Shown here: piece after piece, positions 7,701-15,683 of the stretch
How positions within the stretch are numbered: position 1 is the first letter of the stretch
Layout of the letters: each line of letters starts with the position of its first letter
Assembly: GCF_007859315.1 (NCBI RefSeq)
Contig: NZ_VOHA01000002.1
Span: forward strand, 1 to 64,000
Reading direction: 5' to 3'
DNA from: Reyranella sp. CPCC 100927
Lineage (GTDB): Bacteria; Pseudomonadota; Alphaproteobacteria; Reyranellales; Reyranellaceae
DNA length: 64,000 nt
Program-made: the position numbers and the translations under genes
Notes under the pieces: model-generated
Seen by the model: the letters and a program-made list of their open reading frames with translations, nothing else
Told to the model about the DNA's origin: nothing
The model's database searches: none

Positions 7701-9341
7701 ATGTCGTCGACCGTCATCTACCCGGCACGCCGCATCATCACGATGAACGCGCACGAGCCGTTTGCTACGCACGTAGCGGTGCGCGATGGGCGGGTGCTGG
7801 GTGTCGGCAGCCTCGCCGAGCTCGAGGGTTGGGGTCCCTACGACCTGGACCGGCGGTTCGAATCGCTGGTGCTGATGCCGGGCTTCGTCGAGGGCCACAG
7901 CCATGCCTTCGAAGGCGGCGTGTGGAACTTTCCCTATGTCGGCTTCTTCGATCGTCGCAGCCCCGATGGCGCCATCTCGAAAGGATTGACCAGCATCGAG
8001 GCGGTCGTGGCACGGCTGCGCGAGATTGAGCGCGGCATGACGACGACCGACGGACCGCTGCTCGCCTGGGGCTTCGATCCGATCTATTTCGGCGGCCGGC
8101 GCATGAACCGCGCCGATCTCGACAAGGTATCGGTCGAACGACCGGTACTGGTCATCCACTCCAACTTCCACGTGCTCAACGTCAATTCGCCGGTGCTGGC
8201 CAAGGCCGGCATCGACCACGCCACCAATGTCCACGGCATCGTCAAGGACGACGCCGGCCAGCCGACCGGCGAACTGCAGGAGATCGCGGCCAAGTACATG
8301 GCCTACCGTGCCAGCGGCATCAACCTCGCCGCCGCGCTGTCGGACGAAGCGGCGGTATGGCGCTTTGCGCGTGTCGCCCAGCTGGCCGGCGTGACGACCG
8401 CCACCGACCTGCACAACGAGCTGCCCGACTCGACCGTCACCGGCTACCTGCAGGCCAGCGCGCGCGAGGACTTCCCGATCCGCCTGCTGCCGGCATTCGG
8501 TGCGATCGCCCTGCCGGTCGAGGAAGGCGTGGCCAAGCTGCAGGCACTGGTGCAGCGCAACAACGAGCGGCTGCGCTTCGGCCTGGTGAAGATCATCACC
8601 GACGGCTCGATTCAGGGCCTGTCGGCGCGCATGCGCTGGCCCGGCTACTACAACGGCCTACCCAACGGCGTGTGGAACACCGGCCCGGAAGAGATCGACC
8701 GCCTGCTGCAGGCCTATCACGATGCCGGTTTCCAGGTGCACATCCACACCAACGGCGACGAGGCGTCGGAAGTGGCGCTCGACGCGATCGAGCGGGCGCT
8801 GGTACGCACCCCGCGCCGCGATCACCGGCATACCCTGCAGCATTGCCAGATGGCCGATGCCGCCCAGTTCCGGCGCATGGCAGCGCTGGGAGCCTGCGTG
8901 AACCTGTTCGCCAACCACCTCTTCTACTGGGGCGACATCCATTACGCGCAGACGCTGGGCCCGGAGCGCGCCAATCGCATGGACGCGTGCGGCACCGCGT
9001 TGCGCGCCGGTGTTCCCTTTGCCATCCATTGCGACGCGCCGGTTACGCCGATCGGTCCGCTGTTCACCGCATGGTGTGCCGTCAATCGCCTGACGGCGTC
9101 GGGTCGCACGCTGGGCGAAGCGGAAAAGATCAGCGTCGCCGATGCGCTGCGCGCCGTCACCCTGGGCGCGGCCTATACGCTCAAGCTCGATCACGAGATC
9201 GGCAGCATCGAGGTCGGCAAGCGCGCCGACTTCGCCGTGCTGCATGACGATCCGCTCGAGGCCGCACCCGAGGCGCTCAAAGACGTCCGCGTCTGGGGCA
9301 CCGTTCTGGGCGGCCGCGTGTTCGAAGCGCCGGCGGGATAG
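7701..9341 (+). CDS. YtcJ-type metal-dependent amidohydrolase
   Basis: The 546-residue protein belongs to the amidohydrolase superfamily, YtcJ-like branch, which cleaves amide or related C-N bonds with one or two bound metals. Visible ligand motifs are GFVEGHSHAF (His66, His68), VHIHTNGDEAS, HTLQHCQMAD and the Asp of HCDAPVTPIGP. The C-terminal small beta-sandwich carries GSIEVGKRADFAVLHDDPLE, typical of the family. No signal peptide is seen. AGGAG lies 6 nt before the ATG. The CobW-type GTPase gene begins 8 bp after the stop, suggesting co-transcription and raising the possibility that this metalloenzyme is a client. The substrate is unknown. Confidence 0.9.
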   Translation: MSSTVIYPARRIITMNAHEPFATHVAVRDGRVLGVGSLAELEGWGPYDLDRRFESLVLMPGFVEGHSHAFEGGVWNFPYVGFFDRRSPDGAISKGLTSIEAVVARLREIERGMTTTDGPLLAWGFDPIYFGGRRMNRADLDKVSVERPVLVIHSNFHVLNVNSPVLAKAGIDHATNVHGIVKDDAGQPTGELQEIAAKYMAYRASGINLAAALSDEAAVWRFARVAQLAGVTTATDLHNELPDSTVTGYLQASAREDFPIRLLPAFGAIALPVEEGVAKLQALVQRNNERLRFGLVKIITDGSIQGLSARMRWPGYYNGLPNGVWNTGPEEIDRLLQAYHDAGFQVHIHTNGDEASEVALDAIERALVRTPRRDHRHTLQHCQMADAAQFRRMAALGACVNLFANHLFYWGDIHYAQTLGPERANRMDACGTALRAGVPFAIHCDAPVTPIGPLFTAWCAVNRLTASGRTLGEAEKISVADALRAVTLGAAYTLKLDHEIGSIEVGKRADFAVLHDDPLEAAPEALKDVRVWGTVLGGRVFEAPAG

Positions 9342-9349
9342 GAACGCCC

Positions 9350-10291
9350 GTGCGGCGTCTGCCCTTCACGGTGATCGGCGGCTTCCTGGGCGCCGGCAAG
9401 ACGACGTTGCTCAACCGCCTGCTGCGCGCCACGGGCGATCGGCGTTTTGCAGTGCTGGTCAACGATTTCGGCGCCGTCGATATCGACAGCCGCCTGGTGG
9501 TGGCACATGGCGGCGAGACGATCAGCCTGGCCAACGGCTGCATCTGCTGCAGCATCGGCGACAGCCTGGTGATGGCGCTGGTGCGGGTGCTGGAGAAGGC
9601 CGACGCCGTCGACCACGTCGTCGTCGAGGCGAGCGGCGTCGCCGATCCGGCGCGCATCGCCGAGCTGGCGATGATCGAGCCGATGCTGGAGCGCGACGGC
9701 GTGGTGGTGCTGGCCGACGCCAGCAGCGTGCGGGATCGCGCGTCGGATCGCTATGTTGGCGACACGGTTCAGCGGCAGCTCGACGGTGCCGACCTGCTCA
9801 TCCTGAACAAGGCGGACCTCATCACGGCGACGCAACTGGCGGACGTCACGGCCTGGCTGCAAAGCCGTGTCGCAGGTGCCCGCATCGTGCCGGCGGCTCA
9901 CGCCGAAGTGCCGGTTGAGGCCCTGTTCGGACTCGCGCCTGCCGATGCGACGGTCGCCCGCGCGCCGGTCGAAACGGCACAGACACCGCCTTTCCGTCGA
10001 TGGTCGCTGGTGACGAATAGCCCCGTCGATCGCGCAGCCCTGCTGGAAACACTCGGCGCGCTGCCCGTGAGCGTGCTGCGCGCCAAAGGCATTGTGCGTT
10101 TCGCGGACGCACCCCAGGCGCGCAGTGTCGTGCACATGGTGGGGCGGCGTATCGACGTGCGCAGCGACGGGCCGTGGGGGATCGCCGCGCTGCGCTCGGA
10201 TCTTGTCCTGCTCGGCACACCGGACATGCCCGATGACGCCGAACTGGACCGACTGTTCGCGGCAGCACTGATGCCGCCTCAGGTTCGGTAG
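9350..10291 (+). CDS. CobW/COG0523-family GTP-binding metallochaperone
   Basis: A 313-residue G3E GTPase with a GTG start. The Walker A loop is GFLGAGKTT (residues 11-19). The metal-binding CxCC motif is GCICC (Cys64, Cys66, Cys67), and NKADL is the guanine-specificity motif. A C-terminal CobW domain follows (residues about 215-310). COG0523 proteins insert or deliver Zn, Co or Fe to partner enzymes. Only 8 bp separate it from the upstream amidohydrolase, which supports a functional link. There is no His-rich tail, unlike many Zn-responsive YeiR/ZigA relatives, and no Zur-like site was recognised. Confidence 0.92.
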   Translation: MRRLPFTVIGGFLGAGKTTLLNRLLRATGDRRFAVLVNDFGAVDIDSRLVVAHGGETISLANGCICCSIGDSLVMALVRVLEKADAVDHVVVEASGVADPARIAELAMIEPMLERDGVVVLADASSVRDRASDRYVGDTVQRQLDGADLLILNKADLITATQLADVTAWLQSRVAGARIVPAAHAEVPVEALFGLAPADATVARAPVETAQTPPFRRWSLVTNSPVDRAALLETLGALPVSVLRAKGIVRFADAPQARSVVHMVGRRIDVRSDGPWGIAALRSDLVLLGTPDMPDDAELDRLFAAALMPPQVR

Positions 10292-10319
10292 CGCCACACC
10301 CCCAGCGCAATCCGGATGG

Positions 10320-11051
10320 TCAGAACGTCTCGGCCCACGGCCGCAGGTCGATCTCCAGGGTCCAGGCACTACGGTGCTGGTTGTGCAGCTGCCAATACGT
10401 GTCGGCGATGGCCTCGTAGCTCAGCAGCCCGTCGGGACCGCGCTCGTCGGCCAGCTGGGGGGCGCGGCCCAACAGGCGGGCGCCGCCGATACCGCCATCG
10501 ACCACGACGTGCGCGATATGAATGCCCTTGGGACCCAGTTCGCGCGCCATGCTCTGCGATACCGCGCGCAGGCCGGCTTTTGCCGCGGCAAAGGCTGCGA
10601 AGCCCGCGCGGCCGCGCAACGAGCCCGAGGCGCCGGTGAAGAAGATCGAGCCGGCGCCGCGTGGCACCATGCGACGCGCCGCCTCGCGGCCGATCAGGAA
10701 TCCGCCCAGGCAGTGTTCGCGCCACAGCTGTTCGAAATCAGCGCGCTGCAGGTCCACGAAGCTATCACGCCGGTTGTTGCCGGCGTTGTGGATGGCGATC
10801 TGCAGAGTGCCATTGGCGTCCGCCGCCGCGACGAAGCGAGTGGCATCCGCCTCCACCGCCGCGTCGCCGACCAGCGCCTCGGCACTGCCGCCGGCGGCGC
10901 GGATCTCCGCTGCCACGGCATCGACCTTGGCCTGGGTCCGGCCGACGATCACGACGTGAAAGCCTTCCCGGGCGAAGCGCCGGGCCGTGGCGGCGCCCAC
11001 GCCTTCCCGGGCGCCAACGCCGACAATGAGCGCCGTATTCTTCTCGGCCAT
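10320..11051 (-). CDS. SDR-family oxidoreductase with Phe in place of the catalytic Tyr
   Basis: A 243-residue short-chain dehydrogenase-like protein starting at ATG 11051, preceded by AGGAG. The nucleotide-binding turn is GVGAREGVGAATA, a variant of TGxxxGxG. A structural HNAGNN and a Ser-containing FFTGASGS are present. The usual YxxxK is FAAAK (Phe154, Lys158), so the canonical proton donor is missing. A recognisable SDR subgroup of this type (FAAAK, then SMARELGPKGIHIAHVV) is shared by many proteobacteria, so the change is a subgroup trait, not local decay. Catalytic activity or a different chemistry is unproven. It faces the CobW gene convergently. Confidence 0.85.
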   Translation of the reverse strand: MAEKNTALIVGVGAREGVGAATARRFAREGFHVVIVGRTQAKVDAVAAEIRAAGGSAEALVGDAAVEADATRFVAAADANGTLQIAIHNAGNNRRDSFVDLQRADFEQLWREHCLGGFLIGREAARRMVPRGAGSIFFTGASGSLRGRAGFAAFAAAKAGLRAVSQSMARELGPKGIHIAHVVVDGGIGGARLLGRAPQLADERGPDGLLSYEAIADTYWQLHNQHRSAWTLEIDLRPWAETF

Positions 11052-11096
11052 GCGATTGCTCCTGTAACGAATTTTTCCTGAGTGTGATTGGGGACT

Positions 11097-11182
11097 GTCA
11101 TCCCGAGCACAGCGAGGGATCTTTCGACGCAGACGCACCCGCGCGTCACTGGCAGAAGATCCCTCGCTGCGCTCGGGATGAC
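11097..11182. repeat. Palindromic repeat, TCATCCCGAG family, copy 2
   Basis: Arms 11097-11123 and 11156-11182 are 27-bp inverted copies with one mismatch (GTCATCCCGAGCACAGCGAG against GTCATCCCGAGCGCAGCGAG), with a 32-nt core. It sits between the SDR gene and the enoyl-CoA hydratase gene, both on the minus strand. The strong arm pairing would form a long hairpin in RNA from either strand. Confidence 0.88.
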
Positions 11183-11211
11183 GGCAGTATCAGTGCCGCG
11201 TGATTCCCGGA

Positions 11212-12000
11212 TTAACGACCCTGGAAGACCGCGGCGCGGCGCTCGATGAACGAGCGGATGCCCTCCTTGGCATCCTCGGTGCCCATCACGCGCTCGCGGA
11301 TGGCTGGCAGCATGGCGATGGATGCCGCCTCGCCGACTTCGATGTATTTCAGCGCCGCCTCCTTGGTGACCTGAATGCCCAACGGCGCGTTGGCGGCGAT
11401 CAGCCGCGCGATCGCCAGAGCCCGCTCGACTTGCTGGCCAAACGGCACGACCTCCTGGACCAGGCCGATCTGCAGCGCACGCGCGGCGGTGAATTCATCG
11501 CACAGCATCAGGTGATACATCGCATTGCCCCAGCCGGTGCGGCTGAGAAACCGGAAATGCGCGCCGCCCAACGGCGCGATGCCGCGTTTGGATTCCATCT
11601 GGCAGAAGCGCGCGTTGTCGGCGGCCACGACGATGTCGCCAGCCAGCATCAGCTCGATTCCGATGGTGTAGGTGATGCCCTGCACCGCCGTAACCACCGG
11701 CTTGCGGCAACGCCGACGCAGGCCGAACGGATCGACATTCCCCTCCGGCACGCCTTTCCAGTTCGCCGTCGGCCCGAAGAATTTCGGCATGTCCAGGCCG
11801 GCCGTGAAATGCTCGCCCTCGGCACCGATCACCGCGACCCAGAACTGATCATCGGAATCGTAGCGGGTCAGGGCATCAGAGAGCTGGTTCATCATCTCCG
11901 GCGAGAACGCATTGCGCTTGGCCGCGTTGTCGATGGTGATACGAAAGATGCGGCCGTCGGCCTGGGTGCGGACCTCGCCGGCCCGGGTTTGTTCGGTCAT
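11212..12000 (-). CDS. Enoyl-CoA hydratase/isomerase (crotonase) family protein
   Basis: A 262-residue crotonase-fold protein. Crotonases bind acyl-CoA thioesters and stabilise an enolate in an oxyanion hole; most act as hydratases or isomerases in fatty or aromatic acid degradation. Seen are ITIDNAAKRNAFSPEMM near the N-terminus, the first oxyanion-hole segment GEHFTAGLDMPKF, and the second region QGITYTIGIELMLAGDIVVA. ESKRGIAPLGGAHFRF follows. The usual paired Glu residues are only partly evident, so the reaction is not certain. It is divergent from an HxlR regulator over 136 bp containing two inverted repeats and is its likely target. Confidence 0.9.
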   Translation of the reverse strand: MTEQTRAGEVRTQADGRIFRITIDNAAKRNAFSPEMMNQLSDALTRYDSDDQFWVAVIGAEGEHFTAGLDMPKFFGPTANWKGVPEGNVDPFGLRRRCRKPVVTAVQGITYTIGIELMLAGDIVVAADNARFCQMESKRGIAPLGGAHFRFLSRTGWGNAMYHLMLCDEFTAARALQIGLVQEVVPFGQQVERALAIARLIAANAPLGIQVTKEAALKYIEVGEAASIAMLPAIRERVMGTEDAKEGIRSFIERRAAVFQGR

Positions 12001-12047
12001 GGCTCGCGGCGCTCCTCATTGGGCAGGCATGATCGTCGGCAGGACTT

Positions 12048-12094
12048 GAACGTTCTATAAAAGAACGTACTATCAGTGCGTTCCAAAAAGGAAC
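12048..12094. promoter_or_regulatory. Paired inverted repeats in the crotonase-hxlR divergent region
   Basis: ACGTTCT (12050-12056) and AGAACGT (12062-12068) form a 7-bp inverted repeat over a 5-bp spacer; GAACGTTC (12048-12055) is itself palindromic. GTTCC (12080-12084) and GGAAC (12090-12094) form a second inverted repeat, also with a 5-bp spacer (AAAAA). Local A+T content is high, as expected of overlapping divergent promoters. They are candidate operators for the adjacent HxlR protein. Confidence 0.6.
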
Positions 12095-12136
12095 CTGTCA
12101 ACGCCAATCGTTTTGCGCGGCAGTGGAGGAAATTTC

Positions 12137-12622
12137 ATGCGATGGCATGAGCTCGATCGCGAGACCTGCTCGGTGGCACGCACCGTATCGGTGATCGGCG
12201 ACCGCTGGACGCTGCTGGTGCTGCGCGACTGCTTCATGCGCGTGCGCCGCTTCGAAGCGTTCCAGGCGCGCCTGGGCATCACGCGCCATGTGCTGGCCGA
12301 CCGGCTGCGCACGTTGGTAAAGGCCGGCGTGCTGCGTAAGGTCGCCTACCAACAGCGGCCGCGGCGCTACGAATACCGCCTGACCGACGCCGGGCTCGAC
12401 CTCTATCCGGTGATGATGGCCATCGTGCACTGGGGCGACGTGCATCGTGCCGGCCGGCGCGGCCGCCCGCTGGTGCACGAGCACAAGACCTGCGGCAACC
12501 AGTTCGATCCCGTCACCGTCTGCTCGGCCTGCGGTGAGCCGATCGATCCACGCGAAGTGCATGCACATGCCGGCCCCGGCGCGCCGCCCGAACGGCGCGT
12601 GCGTGAGCGTGCCACGGCGTAA
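12137..12622 (+). CDS. HxlR-family transcriptional regulator
   Basis: A 161-residue HxlR-type winged-helix regulator starting at ATG 12137, with GGAGG 7 nt upstream. The family core is visible as CSVARTVSVIGDRWTLLVLR, then FEAFQARLGITRHVLADRLR (recognition region) and YEYRLTDAGLDLYPVMMAI. The C-terminal tail holds a CSACGEPID Cys pair and His residues that might bind a metal or sense thiol-reactive compounds. It is divergent from the enoyl-CoA hydratase gene and probably autoregulates through the paired palindromes between them. Confidence 0.92.
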   Translation: MRWHELDRETCSVARTVSVIGDRWTLLVLRDCFMRVRRFEAFQARLGITRHVLADRLRTLVKAGVLRKVAYQQRPRRYEYRLTDAGLDLYPVMMAIVHWGDVHRAGRRGRPLVHEHKTCGNQFDPVTVCSACGEPIDPREVHAHAGPGAPPERRVRERATA

Positions 12623-12690
12623 GCGCCTGCCTTGCGCTCGCCCGTGGTGCCGCTAGGATCGCGGGCCATCGAGCAGCACAAGGCACGGCG

Positions 12691-13155
12691 ATGAAATTGC
12701 GCAGCGACCCCCCGCCCGACGACATCGAGGCGATGCGGCACTGGTTCAAGAGCCTGGAGGACTGCGTCAACGCGGTCGACTTCGCGGCCGGCCGGCCGCT
12801 GTTTGCCGAGGACATAATCGCCTTCGGCACCTTCACCGACTTCGTGGCCGAGCGCGACGACGTCGAGCGCCAGCAGTGGCGCAACGTATGGCCGACCATC
12901 CGGCGCTTCCATTGGCGGCTGGCCGACGTGAAGGGCATCGTCGCCAGCGACCGCTTGAGCGGCACCGGGCTTGCGATCTGGGACTCCGATGGCTTCCACG
13001 AAGACGGCACCCGCTTCGACCGCCGCGGCCGCGCCACGGTCGCCTTCGCGCGCCAGGCAGTGGGCGATCCCTGGGTGGCGGTGCACACCCACATGTCGCT
13101 GTTCCGCGGCACACCCGCGGTATCGCACGGCAAGTTCAGTGGCCCAGCGGGCTGA
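12691..13155 (+). CDS. SnoaL/NTF2-like fold protein
   Basis: A 154-residue protein resembling the SnoaL-like nuclear transport factor 2 family. The N-terminal helix pattern (IEAMRHWFKSLEDCVNAVDF) leads into AGRPLFAEDIIAFGTF, a typical entry to the cone-shaped alpha+beta barrel. The C-terminus has GDPWVAVHTHMSLFRGTP, matching the conserved W-x-x-x-H-x-H end strand. NTF2-like proteins may be isomerases, lyases or ligand-binding subunits; no catalytic set is evident. It is 68 bp downstream of the HxlR gene on the same strand and may share its transcript. Confidence 0.75.
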   Translation: MKLRSDPPPDDIEAMRHWFKSLEDCVNAVDFAAGRPLFAEDIIAFGTFTDFVAERDDVERQQWRNVWPTIRRFHWRLADVKGIVASDRLSGTGLAIWDSDGFHEDGTRFDRRGRATVAFARQAVGDPWVAVHTHMSLFRGTPAVSHGKFSGPAG

Positions 13156-13159
13156 ACCC

Positions 13160-13298
13160 CTTCCCTCCCCCAACGCAGTTGGGGGAGGTGGCCGAAGGCC
13201 GGAGGGGGAGCGCACGTGGTCTCAGTTACCAAGACCACGTCGGGTCCCCTCCGCCCACCGACGTTTCGGGGCACCTCCCCACTGCGTGGGGAGAGGTT
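13160..13298. repeat. Compound palindromic repeat (CCTCCCC/GGGGAGG type)
   Basis: A multi-hairpin element. CTCCCCCAAC/GTTGGGGGAG pairs at 13165-13174 and 13178-13187. GGCC-GAA-GGCC lies near 13190-13200. ACGTGGTCT pairs with AGACCACGT around 13213-13240. CACCTCCCC and GGGGAGAGG pair at the right end (about 13272-13296). This architecture is common as dispersed intergenic repeats in high-GC alphaproteobacterial genomes. It lies between the 3' ends of convergent genes and abuts the methyltransferase stop codon. Confidence 0.8.
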
Positions 13299-14199
13299 AA
13301 TTCCGCCGTGCCATGACGAAGCGCATCAGGGTTACAGTGTTGTTCTCGAAGGCGTAGGTGCAGCGCCGCAGGTATTTCTCGTAGTGATCGAAGATCTTCT
13401 CGCCGCCGTGGTTGGCGATGATCTCCGCCTTGTGCGCGCGCAGGCGCCTGAGCCACTCGCGCAGGGTCAGCGCATAATCCTCGGCGCGGCTCTCGGCATA
13501 GATCACGTCGAAGAACGGATTGGCGGCCTCGAATACCTCGTTCGGCCACGGCAGGTCCGAATCGGGAAACACGTAGGTCGGCACCGCCTTGGCGGCATAG
13601 GCGCGATCGACATAGCCCCAGCAGATGCTCTGCAGCGACAGCGCGCCACCCGTGCGCAGCCAGCCGCGGCAGCGCTCGAAGAAATTGCGATAGACCCCCT
13701 GCCGATGCGCCGCGTCGTAGCCGGGACGCACGAAATGCTCAAAGGCGCCGACGCTGACGATGCCGTCGACCGTGCCTTCGGGCGCAAACACCTCGTAGCT
13801 CTCGCGCCGGACCTCGAAGCCCGGCCAGCACTGGGCTTCCACATAGGCTGCCTGGTCGGCGCTCAAGGTCAGGCCGATGGCCCGCTCGACGCCGCGATCG
13901 AGCCCGCGCTTGAGCATCGCACCCCAGCCGCAGCCGACATCGAGCAAGGTCCTGCACTCCCCGACCCGCACAGCGTCGAGATGGAAGTCGAGCTTGGTCC
14001 GTTGTGCTTCCTCGAGCGAGCGCACCGGCATCGGGCCGCGATCGAGCGGTCCCCGCCAGCGCGCGGCGCTGTAGATCAGCAGCGGATCCAGCCATAGCCG
14101 ATAGAAATCGGTGCCAACGTCGTAGTGAAAAGAGATCGCCTCCGCCGAGGCGCCGGCATAACCACCCTGAGGCACCATCAAGGTGCTATCGGCATTCAT
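13297..14199 (-). CDS. Cyclopropane-fatty-acyl-phospholipid synthase-like SAM methyltransferase
   Basis: A 300-residue class I methyltransferase related to CFA/mycolic acid synthases. The characteristic approach FHYDVGTDFYRLWLDPLLIY corresponds to the CFA-synthase sequence before the SAM site. The SAM motif is LLDVGCGWGAML (residues 85-96), and VSVGAFEHFV matches the conserved active-site loop. The N-terminal lipid-binding domain of full CFA synthases (about 380-400 residues) is absent, so the acceptor may be a soluble or different lipid substrate. Bicarbonate-site residues were not verified. The gene ends at a compound palindromic repeat. Confidence 0.87.
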   Translation of the reverse strand: MNADSTLMVPQGGYAGASAEAISFHYDVGTDFYRLWLDPLLIYSAARWRGPLDRGPMPVRSLEEAQRTKLDFHLDAVRVGECRTLLDVGCGWGAMLKRGLDRGVERAIGLTLSADQAAYVEAQCWPGFEVRRESYEVFAPEGTVDGIVSVGAFEHFVRPGYDAAHRQGVYRNFFERCRGWLRTGGALSLQSICWGYVDRAYAAKAVPTYVFPDSDLPWPNEVFEAANPFFDVIYAESRAEDYALTLREWLRRLRAHKAEIIANHGGEKIFDHYEKYLRRCTYAFENNTVTLMRFVMARRN

Positions 14200-14215
14200 T
14201 CGTCAGTCACTTCCC

Positions 14216-14710
14216 CTAGAAATACGCAATCAACCGGCCTGATGCGGCCGTACAGAACCAGATCGCGATCGAGACCACCGCCTGCAGCCGGCCCATCGAC
14301 GGCGTTTCGCTATCCCAGTAGCGCAGACGGTGCCGCCATAGAAGCCGGAATGTGACAGCGTTGGCGAGGCCCAGTACCAGCAGCACCATCTTGATCAGGA
14401 AGACATTGTTGGTAACCAAGGCACCGGCGTCGGCGATGAACAGAACCGAGCCGCTGACGATGGATAGTACCAACCCGATGACGGCGAAGGGCGTCAGCAG
14501 GCGTGACAGGTCCGATACCGCGATCGTGCGGCTGATTCCCAGCAGGCGCAGGTCGAGCGCCACGATCGGGCCGACCAGCAGGACCAGGCCCAGCAGGTGC
14601 GTCAGGTTGGCCAGCGGATAGATCCAGGTGGAATCACGCACGATCAAGGCCCACGCCGACGCCTCGAGTGCCGCTGCCCACGCCGGTGCCAGGGGATGCC
14701 CGTGCTCCAT
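14216..14710 (-). CDS. DUF6644-type four-helix membrane protein
   Basis: A 164-residue integral membrane protein with four hydrophobic segments. These are about residues 28-52 (PLANLTHLLGLVLLVGPIVA), 70-92 (LTPFAVIGLVLSIVSGSVLF), 100-122 and 140-160. A conserved His in the first helix (LTHLLG) and an Arg/Trp-rich loop (RLLWRHRLRYWD) could hold a cofactor, as in small b-type cytochromes, but this is speculative. The adjacent downstream gene encodes a periplasmic DUF6152 protein on the same strand, a pairing seen repeatedly in proteobacteria. No function is assigned. Confidence 0.72.
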   Translation of the reverse strand: MEHGHPLAPAWAAALEASAWALIVRDSTWIYPLANLTHLLGLVLLVGPIVALDLRLLGISRTIAVSDLSRLLTPFAVIGLVLSIVSGSVLFIADAGALVTNNVFLIKMVLLVLGLANAVTFRLLWRHRLRYWDSETPSMGRLQAVVSIAIWFCTAASGRLIAYF

Positions 14711-14755
14711 GGCCTGGGCGCGTCAGATGAAAACAACCATGGGATTGTGCCGGCC

Positions 14756-15100
14756 CTAGCGCAGTTCGACGGTCTTGCCGTCGACGGTGACGCGCTCCGC
14801 TCGCATTTCGGTCGGCGTATTGCGGCTGGGATAGCCGACAACGGTCGCCGTTTTGCCGACCGCGATGGCCTCCCGAGGCAAGCCGCGCGATTCCATGCGT
14901 GACGGCGGCGCCAGGACGATCAGCCAGCGCTTGCCGGACTCCTCCATCACCAGTTCGCCATGCGGATTCTGGTAGCGCATTTCCAGAATCGGGGCAGTCA
15001 CGGTCAGGACGGTATTCGCATCGTAGCTGCTCCAGCCATGGTGCGCGAGCGCTGCCGCGGGGAGCGCGGCGATGGCCGCGGCGATGACGATCTGGCGCAT
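14756..15100 (-). CDS. DUF6152 family periplasmic protein
   Basis: A 114-residue secreted protein starting at ATG 15100 after a GAGGAG site. A clear signal peptide (MRQIVIAAAIAALPAAALA) ends at an AxA cleavage site, leaving mature HHGWSSYD. The HHGW start is the hallmark of DUF6152. The two adjacent His at the mature N-terminus resemble amino-terminal copper-binding motifs, which is inference only. The rest is a small beta-rich domain (EMRYQNPHGELVMEESGKRW, then VGYPSRNTPTEMRAERVTVD). It is upstream of the DUF6644 gene and probably co-transcribed with it. It is divergent from the OsmC gene. Confidence 0.75.
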   Translation of the reverse strand: MRQIVIAAAIAALPAAALAHHGWSSYDANTVLTVTAPILEMRYQNPHGELVMEESGKRWLIVLAPPSRMESRGLPREAIAVGKTATVVGYPSRNTPTEMRAERVTVDGKTVELR

Positions 15101-15170
15101 GCTGCTCCTCCTCGCCGGAATCGACGGACACATCAGGAGTTTAATCGCACGCCCGCTCAACGCAAGAAAC

Positions 15171-15208
15171 CCCACCGAAATGTGACACCGGGCGTGACTT
15201 TCGGTAGG
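15171..15208. promoter_or_regulatory. Inverted repeat between DUF6152 and OsmC genes
   Basis: ACCGAAA (15174-15180) pairs with TTTCGGT (15199-15205), and flanking CC/GG extend it after one mismatch. The 18-nt centre holds a direct repeat GTGAC...GTGAC. It lies 33 bp before the OsmC start in a divergent gap, so an operator for one or both genes is possible. Confidence 0.45.
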
Positions 15209-15240
15209 GTCCGCGCCCAGCCATCCTCCAGGAGTATCGC

Positions 15241-15666
15241 ATGACCGTCACCGCCCGCATTGCCTGGGTCGACAACGCACTTTTCGTCGGCGAATCCGGC
15301 TCCGGCCATACGGTGACCATGGACGGCGCACCCGATGTGGGCGGGCGCAATCTCGGCGCGCGGCCGATGGAGATGGTGTTGATCGGGATGGGCGGCTGCA
15401 CCGCCATCGACGTTGTGTCGATGCTGAAGAAGCAGCGGCAGGATGTTCGTGACGTGGCCATCGAACTGGTCGCCGAGCGCGCCGACGACCACCCCAAGGT
15501 CTTCACCCAAGTGAAGGTGGTCTATCGCGTGCGCGGCAAAGGTCTCAACCGTGCCCTGGTCGAGCGCGCCGTGTCGTTAAGCGACGAGAAATACTGCTCG
15601 GCGACCGCCATGGTACGCCAGTCGGCCACCGTGACGCACGAGGTCATCCTGGAAGAGGTCACCTGA
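15241..15666 (+). CDS. OsmC/YhfA-family peroxiredoxin-like protein
   Basis: A 141-residue OsmC-fold protein. OsmC/Ohr proteins reduce organic hydroperoxides with two conserved cysteines; here these are Cys53 (MGGCTAIDVV) and Cys119 (DEKYCSATA). The sequence spacing and the MLKKQRQDV helix fit the YhfA-like branch, not Ohr. It probably acts in the cytosol against thiol or peroxide stress. The start has AGGAG 7 nt upstream. folP begins 17 bp after its stop on the same strand. Confidence 0.92.
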   Translation: MTVTARIAWVDNALFVGESGSGHTVTMDGAPDVGGRNLGARPMEMVLIGMGGCTAIDVVSMLKKQRQDVRDVAIELVAERADDHPKVFTQVKVVYRVRGKGLNRALVERAVSLSDEKYCSATAMVRQSATVTHEVILEEVT

Positions 15667-15683
15667 CCGCCGAGGCCGTCCGC

